Shown here in pieces: positions 1-8,341 of a DNA stretch of 64,000 nt (within the stretch, counting starts at the first letter, position 1; each line of letters begins with the position of its first letter). The stretch lies in the NCBI GenBank assembly GCA_900170005.1, contig LT827128.1, positions 434,001 through 498,000 on the forward strand, read 5' to 3'. The position numbers were made by a program, and so were the translations under genes. A model generated the notes under the pieces. The model worked only from the letters and a program-made list of their open reading frames with translations, had not been told where the DNA came from and searched no databases. This DNA comes from Gordonibacter massiliensis (ex Traore et al. 2017) (GTDB taxonomy: Bacteria > Actinomycetota > Coriobacteriia > Coriobacteriales > Eggerthellaceae).

Positions 1-309
1 GCCTTCCTGAGCCGCGGCCGCCTGGTCGAGCAGGTGAGCGCCCGGGTGCTGCAGGAGCGCTGCGCCGACTGCATCGACATCGGCGTGTCGGACCCCGCGG
101 GCTTCACCGTGCTGCTCGAGCGCGAGCTGCACCACGAATGCTACCAAGTGCTTCCCGACGGCATCGTGCGCATCTTCGACCCCTCGACCGGCATCGAGGC
201 GTACAGCGGCCTGGCCAGTGGGGCGGGCATGGACGTCTACAAGCTCGAACGTCGGAAGACGTCGCTCGAGCAGTACTATCTGGAAATGAAGGAGAAGGGG
301 GCCGCGTGA
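1..309 (+). CDS. ABC transporter ATP-binding protein, C-terminal part (cut by window edge)
   Basis: The frame is open from base 1 to TGA at 307-309. It gives about 102 residues beginning AFLSRGRLVEQ, the stretch that follows the H-loop in bacitracin-type (BcrA/CcmA-like) ABC ATPases. The Walker and signature motifs lie outside the window. The stop overlaps the ATG of the permease gene (TGATG), so the two are translationally coupled, and a histidine kinase gene follows. The set resembles drug or peptide export modules controlled by a two-component system, and a complete paralogous set lies at 9839-13379. The substrate cannot be told from sequence. Confidence 0.85.
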   Translation, partial: AFLSRGRLVEQVSARVLQERCADCIDIGVSDPAGFTVLLERELHHECYQVLPDGIVRIFDPSTGIEAYSGLASGAGMDVYKLERRKTSLEQYYLEMKEKGAA

Positions 310-1082
310 TGCTGAACTATATGAAAAGCGAGCTCTACCGCATCGCGCATGGCACCGAAGCGTACCTGCTCGTCGTTGCTTTGGTTGTTGTCGTGCTGGC
401 GGCGAATGTCATTCTGTACGCCATGACGTTCGTGGATCCCACGTTTCCCTACGCGACCGTCCGCTTCTCGTTGAGCAACCTTTTGGGGATGTTCACCATG
501 CTGTTCGCCCTGGCCGGGGTGCTCGTCGCTTTGCTGTACGCTGACGATCGGAAGAACGGCACGTGCAAGAACGCGATCGCTCACGGGTGCTCCCGCACGA
601 GCCTTTTCGTCGGCAAGTGCATCGTCTCGGTTGCGGTGGGCCTCGCGTCCATGGCAGTGGTGCTGGTCGTTTACATTGGAAGCGCGGCGCTCTTGCTCGA
701 AGGCCCCGTTGCCGAACCGGCGGGCGTCCTGTTCACGGCTATTGCGGCCGGACTGCCCTCCATCGTCGCTGCCGTTGTGCTCGCCGTCGCTTTGGAAGGC
801 TACTTCGCCAAAACGGCGACCGCCATCGTCGCCTGGATAGTCGTCGTGTTCGTCGTGCCCCAGGTGCTCGCGCTCGTCGGCTTGCGGATCGATCCGGTGG
901 CCGTGTTCGCCGGCTGGCTACCGACCAACATCTTCGGAAACGAAGTCAATATGGCCTTTTTGGGCGGAGACTTCCCTTGGGACAAGCCGTTCGGTTTGGC
1001 CAAGTGCCTGATCGCCGGTTTCGCCAGCCTGGCTTTGTTCGCCGCCGTGGGTGTGTGGCGCGCTCGCAAGATCGAGCTGTAG
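309..1082 (+). CDS. ABC-2 type permease of a multidrug/bacteriocin-type exporter
   Basis: A 257-residue protein starting MLNYMKSELYRI. About six hydrophobic segments follow a short cytoplasmic N-terminus (first at residues 18-40), the usual form of BcrB/NatB-like permeases. The start at 309 is chosen because the ATG overlaps the ATPase stop; a longer open frame begins at 138 but would overlap the ATPase gene by 170 bases. Only 15 bases separate it from the histidine kinase gene, so the three genes probably form one transcript. The function is export or self-protection by family; the substrate is unknown. Confidence 0.85.
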   Translation: MLNYMKSELYRIAHGTEAYLLVVALVVVVLAANVILYAMTFVDPTFPYATVRFSLSNLLGMFTMLFALAGVLVALLYADDRKNGTCKNAIAHGCSRTSLFVGKCIVSVAVGLASMAVVLVVYIGSAALLLEGPVAEPAGVLFTAIAAGLPSIVAAVVLAVALEGYFAKTATAIVAWIVVVFVVPQVLALVGLRIDPVAVFAGWLPTNIFGNEVNMAFLGGDFPWDKPFGLAKCLIAGFASLALFAAVGVWRARKIEL

Positions 1083-1097
1083 GCTAGGGGAGGGCGC

Positions 1098-2054
1098 ATG
1101 GCGGATGCCTTGTTGATAGCGGCCCTGATCTGCGCGCTTGCCGCCGCGGCCTGGTTCGCCGCGCGCTACCTGCTGCTCAAGCGCTCGCTGCGGCAGGTGG
1201 AGCGCGATCTGCGCGCCATCGCGGGGCAGCTCGAGGAGAACCGCATCGTGCGGCTGCCTCGTCCCGACCGCGACATGGAGGCGCTGCTCGGCACCGTCAA
1301 TGAAACGCTCGACGGCATCCGCCGGCAGGGCGTGGAGTACGCCCGCCGCGAGGCGGAGCTGAAGGCGCAGGTGGAGAGCATCAGCCACGACCTGCGCACG
1401 CCGCTCACCTCCATCCAAGGCTATCTGGCGCTGGTCGACGAGGACGCGCTCGACGCCGAGACGCGTGCGTCGCTCGAGACGGTGGAGCGCAAGGCCGACG
1501 CGCTCCAGCGGCTCGTCGCCCAGTTCTACGAGCTGTCGCGCCTGCAAGGCGAAGACGGCCCGCTGGAGCTGGAACGCGTGGACGCGGGCCGGATATTGCG
1601 CGAGTCCGTGGCGGGGCAGTACCGCTTGCTCGCCGAGCGGGGCCTGGACGTGCGCCTGTCCGCGCCGGAGCATGCCGTGTGGGCGCGCGCGAACGCCGAC
1701 GCGCTCGAGCGCGTGCTCTCGAACCTGCTGCACAACGCGGGCAAGTACGCCACGTCCGCGCTTGAGGTATCGGTGCTCCAAACCGCTGAAGAGGACGGCC
1801 GGTGGGTGCTCGTCACGTTCGCCAACGACGCGGACGCGCTCGACGGCGACCAGATGGAACGCCTGTTCGAGCCGTTTTACACGGCGGACGGATCGCGAAC
1901 GCGGGAAAGCTCCGGCCTCGGTCTCGCCATCGCGCGCCGTCTGCTGGAGCGCATGGGCGGCACCATCGAAGCCCGCCTGGAAAACCGCGACGGCACGTCG
2001 TGGTTGCGCTTCGAGATTGCGCTCGGCGCCGACGCCTTCCTTCCGTCCGACTGA
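1098..2054 (+). CDS. sensor histidine kinase of a BceS/VanS-like compact type
   Basis: 318 residues. One N-terminal membrane helix (about 5-28) leads into a short linker, a HisKA dimerisation helix with the phospho-acceptor His97 in SISHDLRTPL, and a HATPase domain with an N-box (NLLHNAGKYA) and a G-box (SSGLGLAIARRLLERMGG). There is no large extracellular sensor domain. This is typical of intramembrane-sensing kinases that read the state of a partner ABC transporter, here the genes just upstream. No cognate response regulator is visible; it probably lies left of the window. Confidence 0.93.
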   Translation: MADALLIAALICALAAAAWFAARYLLLKRSLRQVERDLRAIAGQLEENRIVRLPRPDRDMEALLGTVNETLDGIRRQGVEYARREAELKAQVESISHDLRTPLTSIQGYLALVDEDALDAETRASLETVERKADALQRLVAQFYELSRLQGEDGPLELERVDAGRILRESVAGQYRLLAERGLDVRLSAPEHAVWARANADALERVLSNLLHNAGKYATSALEVSVLQTAEEDGRWVLVTFANDADALDGDQMERLFEPFYTADGSRTRESSGLGLAIARRLLERMGGTIEARLENRDGTSWLRFEIALGADAFLPSD

Positions 2055-2200
2055 AACGAGGCGCACGCGCGCTCCTTGATACGCGAATCGTTCACCCTGG
2101 GAAACTTTCTCGTGCCATCTGAGTCGATTAGCGGTACTATGGTTCTCGAAAAGTAAACGATGGTTAACGGGGTCGCGCAGGGGGATTTCGCCGCGGCCGC

Positions 2201-2207
2201 GGAGGAG
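2201..2207 (+). promoter_or_regulatory. ribosome binding site fixing the feoAB GTG start
   Basis: GGAGGAG lies 7 bases before the GTG at 2215. It supports this start over the longer overlapping frame that opens at 2160 in another phase. Confidence 0.7.
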
Positions 2208-2214
2208 ACGAGAC

Positions 2215-4794
2215 GTGGGCACCTTGAACAACCTGCCCATCGGGAAGACCGCCACGGTGGTGGCGGTGGGCGGCGAGGGATCGCTGCGGCAGCACTTCCT
2301 GGACATGGGCATTATTCCGCAAGTCGACGTGACCATGGTGAAGCACGCCCCGATGGGCGATCCGGTGGAGGTGAGCATCCACGGCTACGAGCTCACGCTG
2401 CGCTTGGACGACGCCCGCAAGATCGAGGTGGAGGACGAGCGCGACGCCGCAGCCGAGCGCGCCGGCGGCCCCCGGGCGCGCCGCAGCTTCGCCGAGCGCG
2501 TGCCGCATCCGGGCCTAGGCGAGGGCGGCAAGTTCCACGACAAGGACGACGAGCAGCCGCTTCCCGAGGGAGAACCGCTCACGTTCGCGCTCGTGGGCAA
2601 CCAGAACTGCGGCAAGACCACGCTGTTCAACCAGCTCACCGGGGCGAACCAGCACGTGGGCAACTTCCCCGGCGTCACGGTGGACCGCAAGGACGGGACC
2701 ATCCGGGGCCATGCGGAGGCGAACGTCACCGACCTGCCGGGCATCTACTCCATGTCGCCGTACTCCAGCGAGGAGGTGGTCACCCGCCGGTTCCTGCTCG
2801 ACGACCCGCCGCGCGGCATCATCAACATCGTGGACGCCACGAACGTGGAACGCAACCTGTACCTCACCATGCAGCTGTTGGAGCTGGGCGTTCCCATGGT
2901 GGTGGCGCTGAACATGATGGACGAGGTGGAGGGCAACGGCGGCACCATCCGCGTGAACGAGATGGAGAAGCTGCTGGGCGTTCCCGTGGTGCCCATCTCG
3001 GCTTCGAAGAACGAGGGCATCGGCGAGTTGGTGGACCACGCGCTGCATGTCGCGCGCTTCCAAGAGCCGCCCGTCCACCAGGACTTCTGCGCGGCCGACG
3101 AGCACGGCGGCGCGGTGCACCGCTGCCTGCACGGCATCATGGCGCTCGTGAGCGACCATGCCGAGCGCGCCGGCATCCCCGTTCGCTTCGCCGCCAGCAA
3201 GCTGGCCGAGGGCGACGGGCTCGTGCTGGAGAAGCTGCACCTCGATCCGAACGAGCAGCACATGCTCGAGCATATCGTGCGCCAGATGGAGACGGAGCGC
3301 GGCTTGGACCGCGCGGCCGCCATCGCCGACATGAGGTTCGCCTTCATCGGGAAGGTGTGCGACGAGTGCGTGGTGAAGCCGCGCGAGAGCCGCGAGCACG
3401 CCCGCAGCGCCCGCATCGACCGGCTGCTCACCGGCACGTTCACGGCCATTCCCGCGTTCGTGGCCATCATGGCCATCGTGTTCTGGCTCACGTTCAACGT
3501 GATCGGCGCGTGGTTGTCGGACGTGCTGGACGCCGGCATCGGGTGGCTCACCGACGTGGTGGCGGGCGGTTTGGCGGCGGCGCAGGTCAACGAAGTGCTG
3601 CAATCGCTCGTCATCGACGGCGTGTTCAACGGCGTGGGCAGCGTGCTGAGCTTCCTGCCCACCATCGTCACGCTGTTCTTCTTCCTGTCGCTTCTGGAGG
3701 ACTCGGGCTACATGGCGCGCGTGGCCTTCGTCATGGACAAGCTGCTGCGCAAGATCGGGCTGTCCGGTCGCAGCATCGTGCCCATGCTCGTGGGCTTCGG
3801 CTGCACCGTGCCGGCCGTCATGGCGTCGCGCACGCTTCCCTCCGAGCGCGACCGCAAGATGACGGTCATGCTCACGCCGTTCATGAGCTGCTCGGCCAAG
3901 CTGCCCATCTACGCGTTCTTCACGGCGGCGTTCTTCCCGGCCACCGGCGCCATCGTCATGGTGGGGCTGTACTTCGGCGGCATCGTCGTGGGCGTGCTGG
4001 CGGCGCTCGTGCTACGCCGCGGCATGTTCTCGGGCGAGGCCGTGCCGTTCGTCATGGAGCTGCCGAACTACCGCATGCCCAGCGCCCGCAACGTGGGCCA
4101 GCTTTTGTGGGAGAAGGCGAAGGACTTCCTGGAGCGCGCGTTCACCATCATCTTCGTGGCAACCATCGTCATATGGTTCTTGCAGACGTTCGACTTCGGG
4201 CTGAACGTGGTGGCCGACTCGGCCGACAGCATGCTGGCCGTGGTGGCGGGCTGGATCGCGCCGGTGTTCGCGCCGCTCGGCTTCGACGATTGGCGCATCT
4301 CCACGGCGCTGGTCACGGGCATCATGGCGAAGGAGAGCGTGGTGTCCACGCTGTCGGTGCTGTTCGGATCGACGGCGGCCCTGGTGGCGGCCATCACGCC
4401 GCTGGCGGCGCTGGGGCTTTTGGTGTTCTGCCTGCTGTACACGCCGTGTGTGGCTGCCATCGCCTCGGTGAAGCGCGAGCTGGGCGGGCGCTGGGCGCTG
4501 GCCATGGTGTTCGGGCAGTTCGCCGTGGCCTGGGTGGCCGCGCTCGCGGTGCGCGGCGTAGGGCTGTTCCTCGAGCTGCCGGCGGGGGACGTGTGGACCG
4601 TCGTGGTCGGCCTCGCGGTCGCGCTGGCCGTCGCGCTGGTGGCGCGGCGCATGGTGCGCCGACGCCGCGCCGGCGTCGGCAGCTGCGGCGGCTGTTCCGG
4701 ATGCTCCGCGTCCTCGTGCGGCGGCTGCGCGCAAGCCCCGATCGGGGCGAAGCTTCCCGACGACGAGGAGATGGCGGAAACCCGGCCGCGGTAG
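2215..4794 (+). CDS. feoB: FeoA-FeoB fusion ferrous iron transporter
   Basis: 859 residues imported as one polypeptide. Residues 1-75 form a FeoA (SH3-like) domain. A charged linker follows, then the FeoB G domain: G1 GNQNCGKT at 128-135 (Gln where most FeoB have Pro), DLPG as G3 and NMMD as G4. The C-terminal half is the polytopic membrane channel with two Gate-type repeats (SCSAKLPIYAF and TPCVAAIASVKRE regions). The last 35 residues are unusually Cys-rich (GSCGGCSGCSASSCGGC), a possible metal-binding tail. The protein takes up Fe(II) across the cytoplasmic membrane, powered or gated by GTP hydrolysis. The start is GTG with a GGAGGAG ribosome site. Confidence 0.97.
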   Translation: MGTLNNLPIGKTATVVAVGGEGSLRQHFLDMGIIPQVDVTMVKHAPMGDPVEVSIHGYELTLRLDDARKIEVEDERDAAAERAGGPRARRSFAERVPHPGLGEGGKFHDKDDEQPLPEGEPLTFALVGNQNCGKTTLFNQLTGANQHVGNFPGVTVDRKDGTIRGHAEANVTDLPGIYSMSPYSSEEVVTRRFLLDDPPRGIINIVDATNVERNLYLTMQLLELGVPMVVALNMMDEVEGNGGTIRVNEMEKLLGVPVVPISASKNEGIGELVDHALHVARFQEPPVHQDFCAADEHGGAVHRCLHGIMALVSDHAERAGIPVRFAASKLAEGDGLVLEKLHLDPNEQHMLEHIVRQMETERGLDRAAAIADMRFAFIGKVCDECVVKPRESREHARSARIDRLLTGTFTAIPAFVAIMAIVFWLTFNVIGAWLSDVLDAGIGWLTDVVAGGLAAAQVNEVLQSLVIDGVFNGVGSVLSFLPTIVTLFFFLSLLEDSGYMARVAFVMDKLLRKIGLSGRSIVPMLVGFGCTVPAVMASRTLPSERDRKMTVMLTPFMSCSAKLPIYAFFTAAFFPATGAIVMVGLYFGGIVVGVLAALVLRRGMFSGEAVPFVMELPNYRMPSARNVGQLLWEKAKDFLERAFTIIFVATIVIWFLQTFDFGLNVVADSADSMLAVVAGWIAPVFAPLGFDDWRISTALVTGIMAKESVVSTLSVLFGSTAALVAAITPLAALGLLVFCLLYTPCVAAIASVKRELGGRWALAMVFGQFAVAWVAALAVRGVGLFLELPAGDVWTVVVGLAVALAVALVARRMVRRRRAGVGSCGGCSGCSASSCGGCAQAPIGAKLPDDEEMAETRPR

Positions 4795-4880
4795 CGCCCG
4801 CGGGCTCCCGCGCAGGCGCGGGGGAGGCGGGCCTCGGCCGCAGCGGGGGCTTCGCGCGGCTTTCTCGAGGGTTGGGGGGC

Positions 4881-4912
4881 GGGTCGCATCACGGCAGGGT
4901 CGCATCACGGCA
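4881..4912. repeat. 16-bp tandem direct duplication
   Basis: GGGTCGCATCACGGCA occurs twice head to tail (4881-4896 and 4897-4912) in the gap between feoAB and the toxin-antitoxin pair. No function is apparent. Confidence 0.7.
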
Positions 4913-4946
4913 CACGGGGACGGTCGAACCCGAAAGCCGGGGAGTT

Positions 4947-4970
4947 GCGCGGCCATAATCACGGCCGCGC
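4947..4970. terminator. hairpin between feoAB and the toxin-antitoxin operon
   Basis: GCGCGGCC and GGCCGCGC form an 8-bp GC stem around an 8-nt loop (ATAATCAC). The hairpin sits 14 bases past the antitoxin stop and 150 bases past feoAB, between convergent genes, so it could serve either strand. There is no clear U tract. Confidence 0.4.
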
Positions 4971-4983
4971 CATGCTCGCAATG

Positions 4984-5262
4984 CTAACCCGCGGCCAACG
5001 TGCGCTCGGCTTTTTCCATGGCGGCTTCGCGCAGGAAGCTGGAGCGGCTTTCTCCGGTAGCCGCGGCGGCGCGGTTGATGGTTTGCGCCATGGAGCGCGG
5101 AACCTTGAACGAGATCACTTCCAGCGGTTCGTGGGAAAGGCGAGGACGACCTACCACGAGCTTACCCGGCTTGCCGGGGAATTCGCCGCGCTCGAATGCG
5201 TCGGCGATGCGTTCGAGATCGTCGTCGGTCACCACCGCGCCGCTTTTCAGCGTGTACTCCAT
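4984..5262 (-). CDS. antitoxin-like ribbon-helix-helix protein
   Basis: 92 residues. The C-terminal half (EVISFKVPRSMAQTINRAAAATGESRSSFLREA) has the beta-strand and two-helix pattern of CopG/MetJ-type antitoxins. The N-terminal half would contact the toxin. The gene begins 4 bases after the toxin-like gene and both are read leftward, so this is a toxin-first pair. A 12-bp palindrome in the promoter region suggests autoregulation. The family call rests on pattern only. Confidence 0.65.
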   Translation of the reverse strand: MEYTLKSGAVVTDDDLERIADAFERGEFPGKPGKLVVGRPRLSHEPLEVISFKVPRSMAQTINRAAAATGESRSSFLREAAMEKAERTLAAG

Positions 5263-5266
5263 GTTG

Positions 5267-5521
5267 CTACCTCCTTCCGTAGCCGAGCTCTTTCTTGAAC
5301 TTCTTCGTTGCCGGCGTTTTCGCGTGGATCAGCAGCAACGTGCCGTCGGCCAATACCGCAGCGACGAGCTCTACCTCTCGGCCTTTGCCGTCGAAACCCA
5401 AAGCCACCCAGTAATCGTCGCCTCGAGGCCTCTTCCTTGCGAAGTTGTTCCACGCGTACGCGACATCCTCTTCGGTGAGCCCGTGTTTAAGGGAATGCGG
5501 GTGCACGATGATATCGTCCAT
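5267..5521 (-). CDS. probable toxin of a type II toxin-antitoxin pair (RelE/BrnT-like size and layout)
   Basis: 84 residues. The N-terminal HPHSLKHGLTEEDVAYAWNNF and the beta-rich VALGFDGKGREVELVAAVLADGTLLLIHA recall short proteins annotated as toxin components of the BrnT/RelE-like fold. No catalytic residue can be assigned by eye. The gene lies directly upstream of the ribbon-helix-helix gene and behind a palindromic promoter element. It could instead be a small protein of unknown function; the pairing is the main argument. Confidence 0.6.
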   Translation of the reverse strand: MDDIIVHPHSLKHGLTEEDVAYAWNNFARKRPRGDDYWVALGFDGKGREVELVAAVLADGTLLLIHAKTPATKKFKKELGYGRR

Positions 5522-5962
5522 ACCCGTCCTTCCTTTAGTACTACTTTAAAGTACTACTAAAATAGTGGTTGGTCAAGCTTGCTGCAGGTGCAATGAACAG
5601 CAAGGGCGCCTCGTTTCGACCCTAGCTGCTGTTGGGCCGCAGCATATCACTGTTGATCAGCGGTTTTGTCTCACAAACCTTGCACAAACCTTGCACGGAA
5701 CCGCCGTGGGTACTACGCGGCAGGTCAGGTGGCTGCTTGGTCGTCTGCCGGCAAAACGACCGAATCTGGTTTTGGAGATTTTCGGCAGGAATCTATAAAT
5801 GATATACATTCAGTATCAAATATGAGAAAGTAAGCGCAAGATAACAAATACGACGAGCAAGGCGGACGCGCTGCGAAATGCGAAGGTGCGCGCCGGCACG
5901 CGCTTCATTGGTCGCCGCCCACCGCCCGTCCGGCTCGCCGAAGACGCGAAGGAGCGAACAAC
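5522..5962. other. 440-base stretch without a supported gene
   Basis: It holds the toxin-antitoxin operator, a tandem 11-bp repeat (CACAAACCTTG at 5672-5682 and 5683-5693) and a candidate peroxiredoxin promoter: TTGGAG at 5772-5777, a 16-base spacer and TATAAA at 5794-5799. A 77-codon open frame at 5565-5798 has no ribosome site and no recognisable protein features. Confidence 0.45.
5537..5558. promoter_or_regulatory. candidate operator of the toxin-antitoxin operon
   Basis: The perfect palindrome TACTTTAAAGTA (5542-5553) lies inside two direct copies of AGTACTACT (5537-5545 and 5550-5558). It is 16-37 bases upstream of the toxin start in an AT-rich patch unlike the surrounding GC-rich DNA. 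Autoregulation by the antitoxin is typical of such modules. Confidence 0.5.
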
Positions 5963-6526
5963 ATGTCCATGATCAACCGCGAGATCGACGATTTCTCCGT
6001 CCAGGCGTTCTCGAGCGACGACTTCAAAACCGTCACGAAGGACGACGTGCTGGGCCACTGGAGCGTGTTCTTCTTCTATCCGGCCGACTTCACGTTCGTG
6101 TGCCCGACCGAGCTGGAGGACCTGGCGGCCCTCTACGACCAGTTCCAAGCCGCCGACTGCGAGATCTACTCCGTGTCCTGCGACACGCATTTCGTGCACA
6201 AGGCGTGGCACGACGCCTCCGAGAACATCAAGAACCTGCCGTACCCGATGCTCGCCGACCCCACGCACAAGCTGGCCGACATCTTCGACGTGTACATCGA
6301 GGAGGACGGCGTGGCCGAGCGCGGAAGCTTCATCGTGAACCCCGAGGGCAAGATCGTTTGCTACGAGGTGAATGCGGGCAACATCGGCCGCAACGCCGCC
6401 GAGCTGCTGCGCCGCGTGCAGGCGAGCCAGTTCGTGGCCGAGCACGGCGACTCCGTGTGCCCCGCGCGCTGGGTGCCGGGCTCCGAGGTGCTGCATCCGG
6501 GCATCGACCTGGTGGGCAAGCTGTAA
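5963..6526 (+). CDS. ahpC: alkyl hydroperoxide reductase-type peroxiredoxin (AhpC)
   Basis: 187 residues, a full-length typical 2-Cys peroxiredoxin. The peroxidatic Cys47 lies in FTFVCPTE and the resolving Cys166 in DSVCPARW. It reduces H2O2 and organic peroxides in the cytoplasm. No AhpF lies next to it, so electrons must come from a reductase elsewhere (thioredoxin-type or rubredoxin-type). The ATG follows GAAGGAGCG at a suitable distance. A possible promoter lies 160 bases upstream. Confidence 0.95.
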   Translation: MSMINREIDDFSVQAFSSDDFKTVTKDDVLGHWSVFFFYPADFTFVCPTELEDLAALYDQFQAADCEIYSVSCDTHFVHKAWHDASENIKNLPYPMLADPTHKLADIFDVYIEEDGVAERGSFIVNPEGKIVCYEVNAGNIGRNAAELLRRVQASQFVAEHGDSVCPARWVPGSEVLHPGIDLVGKL

Positions 6527-6558
6527 GACGGGCGCAGTGGCGATAGCTCATCGCGAAC

Positions 6559-6584
6559 GCGGCCTCGGGCATGCCCGAGGCCGC
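6559..6584 (+). terminator. strong hairpin after ahpC
   Basis: GCGGCCTCGGGC pairs with GCCCGAGGCCGC over 12 bp around a 2-base centre, 32 bases after the ahpC stop. No U tract follows, so it is either a factor-assisted terminator or a processing/stability hairpin. Confidence 0.5.
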
Positions 6585-6631
6585 ACTGCGCTATCATGGG
6601 AACGAACTCCCCAGTTGACGAAAGGACGCGC

Positions 6632-7102
6632 GTGGACGTCGCCCTCAGAACGTTCGAAGACGAAGACGTGCCCCGTCTGCGGCGGTGGCTCGCCGCCGAG
6701 CACGTGCGCCCGTGGTTCGAGCATCCAGACGCTTGGATCGAAGAGGCGGAGGGCCGCCAAGGCGCGTTCTCGTGGATCCGCCACTTCGTCATCGAGGTCG
6801 ACGGCGCGCCCGGGGGCTTTTGCCAGTACTACACGTTCGCGTGCGGCGGCGAGGATTGGAACGGGGCACAGCCCGTCGCCGGAACCTACAGTCTGGACTA
6901 CCTGGTGGGAGAGGCCGCCTTCCTGCGCTGCGGCGTCGCCCGCGCGGCCCTTGAGCTCCTGGTCGAGCATATCGCCGCCGAGCCGGACGCCGAGCGCGTT
7001 ATCGCGCAGCCCGACGCCGGCAACGAGGCGTCTCGCGCGCTGCTTCGCGCGGCTGGCTTCTTCTACGACGAGGCCGACGACCTGTTCGTGCTGGAGGTCT
7101 AG
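6632..7102 (+). CDS. GNAT family N-acetyltransferase (AAC(6')/siderophore-type fold)
   Basis: 156 residues from the GTG at 6632, chosen because AAAGGA lies 5 bases upstream; an ATG at 6596 has no ribosome site. The order LRTFEDEDVPRLRRWL, then FVIEVDGAPGGFCQYY, then the acetyl-CoA loop region FLRCGVARAALELL and NEASRALLRAAGF matches the Acetyltransf_8/AAC(6') group. The usual R/QxxGxG/A loop is weak (LRCGVA), so activity is less certain. The acceptor is unknown. It lies 3 bases from the DUF3810 gene, so the two are co-transcribed. Confidence 0.8.
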   Translation: MDVALRTFEDEDVPRLRRWLAAEHVRPWFEHPDAWIEEAEGRQGAFSWIRHFVIEVDGAPGGFCQYYTFACGGEDWNGAQPVAGTYSLDYLVGEAAFLRCGVARAALELLVEHIAAEPDAERVIAQPDAGNEASRALLRAAGFFYDEADDLFVLEV

Positions 7103-7105
7103 CCC

Positions 7106-8296
7106 GTGGGTCGTCGAGAAGGCGGGCGGCGTCGCGTCACGGACAACGGTGCGAGAAGGTTCCTGCTCAAGCGGATGCTGCTCATCCCGCTCGGCGTGGT
7201 CGCCCTGGCGGCGACCTTGCTCGCCCAGGGCCATCCCGATTGGGCGGAGGCGTACGGCAGGACGGTGTACCCCGCGCTGTCCTCGGTGGTGGCGTTTTTG
7301 CCGTCGTTCGCGGGTTTCTCGGTTGCCGAGTGGGCTGCGGGCTTGTTTTTGCTGTTCTGCCTGGGATACGTCGCGTACTACGTCCGCGAGATCGTCGGAG
7401 GCAAGGGCGAGCGCGGTTTGATCGCGTACCGCGCCGCGATGGGGGCGATCGCGATAGCCTGCGCGCTGTACTTCGCCTTCACCGCGCTGTGCGGGTTGAA
7501 CTACTATCGGCACACCTTCTCCTCGTACACCGGCTACGATGTGGAGGTTGTCGGTGTCGATGCGTCCGAGCGGCAGGAAGAGCTCGCGCGCCTTGCCGCC
7601 TCGCTTGCCGAGGGCCTGGGACGGGAGCGGGCGGAGCTCGGCGACGACGCCGATCTGTTCGCCGCCGAGCCGGGCGAGTTCGAGCGCTACGCGCGCGAAT
7701 CGGTGGAGGCCATGCGCGCGCTCGCCGAACGCTATCCCGTGCTGGAGCGGCCGCTGTACTCGCCGCCGAAGCCCGTGCTCGCCTCCAAGCTCATGTCGTA
7801 CGCCAACATCGGCGGCATGTTCTTCCCCTTCACTATGGAGTCGAACATCAACGTGGACAACCCGTTTTTCGTGGTGCCGTGGACCATGGCGCACGAGCTG
7901 GCGCACCAGTGCGGCTTCATGCGCGAGGACGAAGCCAACTTCATCGCGTATCTGGCCTGCAAGGAGTCCGATGACGCGCTCATGCGCTACAGCGGGCTGC
8001 TGCTGGCGTACGACAACGCCATGGGCGCGCTGCGGAAGGTCGATCCGCAGGCGGCGTCGCAGATCGCGGCCGGCCTCGCGCCTGCGGTGCAGCGCGACCT
8101 GGCCCAGCGCGCGCGGCACTGGGCGCAGTACGAGGGACCGGTGCAGGACGCCTCCAACGCCGCGAACGATGCGTACCTCAAGGCGAACAACCAGTCCGAC
8201 GGCATGCGCAGCTACGGGCGCATGGTCGACCTGTTGCTGGCCGAGCAGAGGGCGGAGGCGGGCGCGCATCCCGACGCGCAGGACGAACTTTCTTAG
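7106..8296 (+). CDS. DUF3810 membrane protein with a zincin-like HELAH motif
   Basis: 396 residues. An N-terminal membrane segment (about 20-40) and two more hydrophobic stretches (about 65-90 and 110-130) are followed by a soluble domain. That domain carries MAHELAHQCGFMREDEANFIAYLAC, an HExxH with downstream acidic residues as in metallopeptidases, and then ends in a charged helical tail. This layout fits DUF3810. The substrate is unknown. The GTG start overlaps the acetyltransferase operon closely; an ATG at 7173 is an alternative. Confidence 0.8.
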   Translation: MGRREGGRRRVTDNGARRFLLKRMLLIPLGVVALAATLLAQGHPDWAEAYGRTVYPALSSVVAFLPSFAGFSVAEWAAGLFLLFCLGYVAYYVREIVGGKGERGLIAYRAAMGAIAIACALYFAFTALCGLNYYRHTFSSYTGYDVEVVGVDASERQEELARLAASLAEGLGRERAELGDDADLFAAEPGEFERYARESVEAMRALAERYPVLERPLYSPPKPVLASKLMSYANIGGMFFPFTMESNINVDNPFFVVPWTMAHELAHQCGFMREDEANFIAYLACKESDDALMRYSGLLLAYDNAMGALRKVDPQAASQIAAGLAPAVQRDLAQRARHWAQYEGPVQDASNAANDAYLKANNQSDGMRSYGRMVDLLLAEQRAEAGAHPDAQDELS

Positions 8297-8341
8297 ACGG
8301 AGCGGCTCTCTACGGAAAGCGCCCAGATGGAGCCGTCAACG

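Noticed and set aside
918-2378. 486-codon open frame on the minus strand over the histidine kinase gene
   Set aside because: It is a shadow of the kinase gene in GC-rich DNA; the amino acid make-up is unnatural (Arg/His/Gln-rich) and no ribosome site or domain is seen.
2160-4958. 932-codon open frame overlapping feoAB in another phase
   Set aside because: Arg/Ala/Gly-rich shadow; the true FeoA-FeoB frame has complete domains and a ribosome site.
5565-5798. 77-codon open frame between the toxin gene and ahpC
   Set aside because: No ribosome site and no protein-like pattern; it overlaps the candidate ahpC promoter region.
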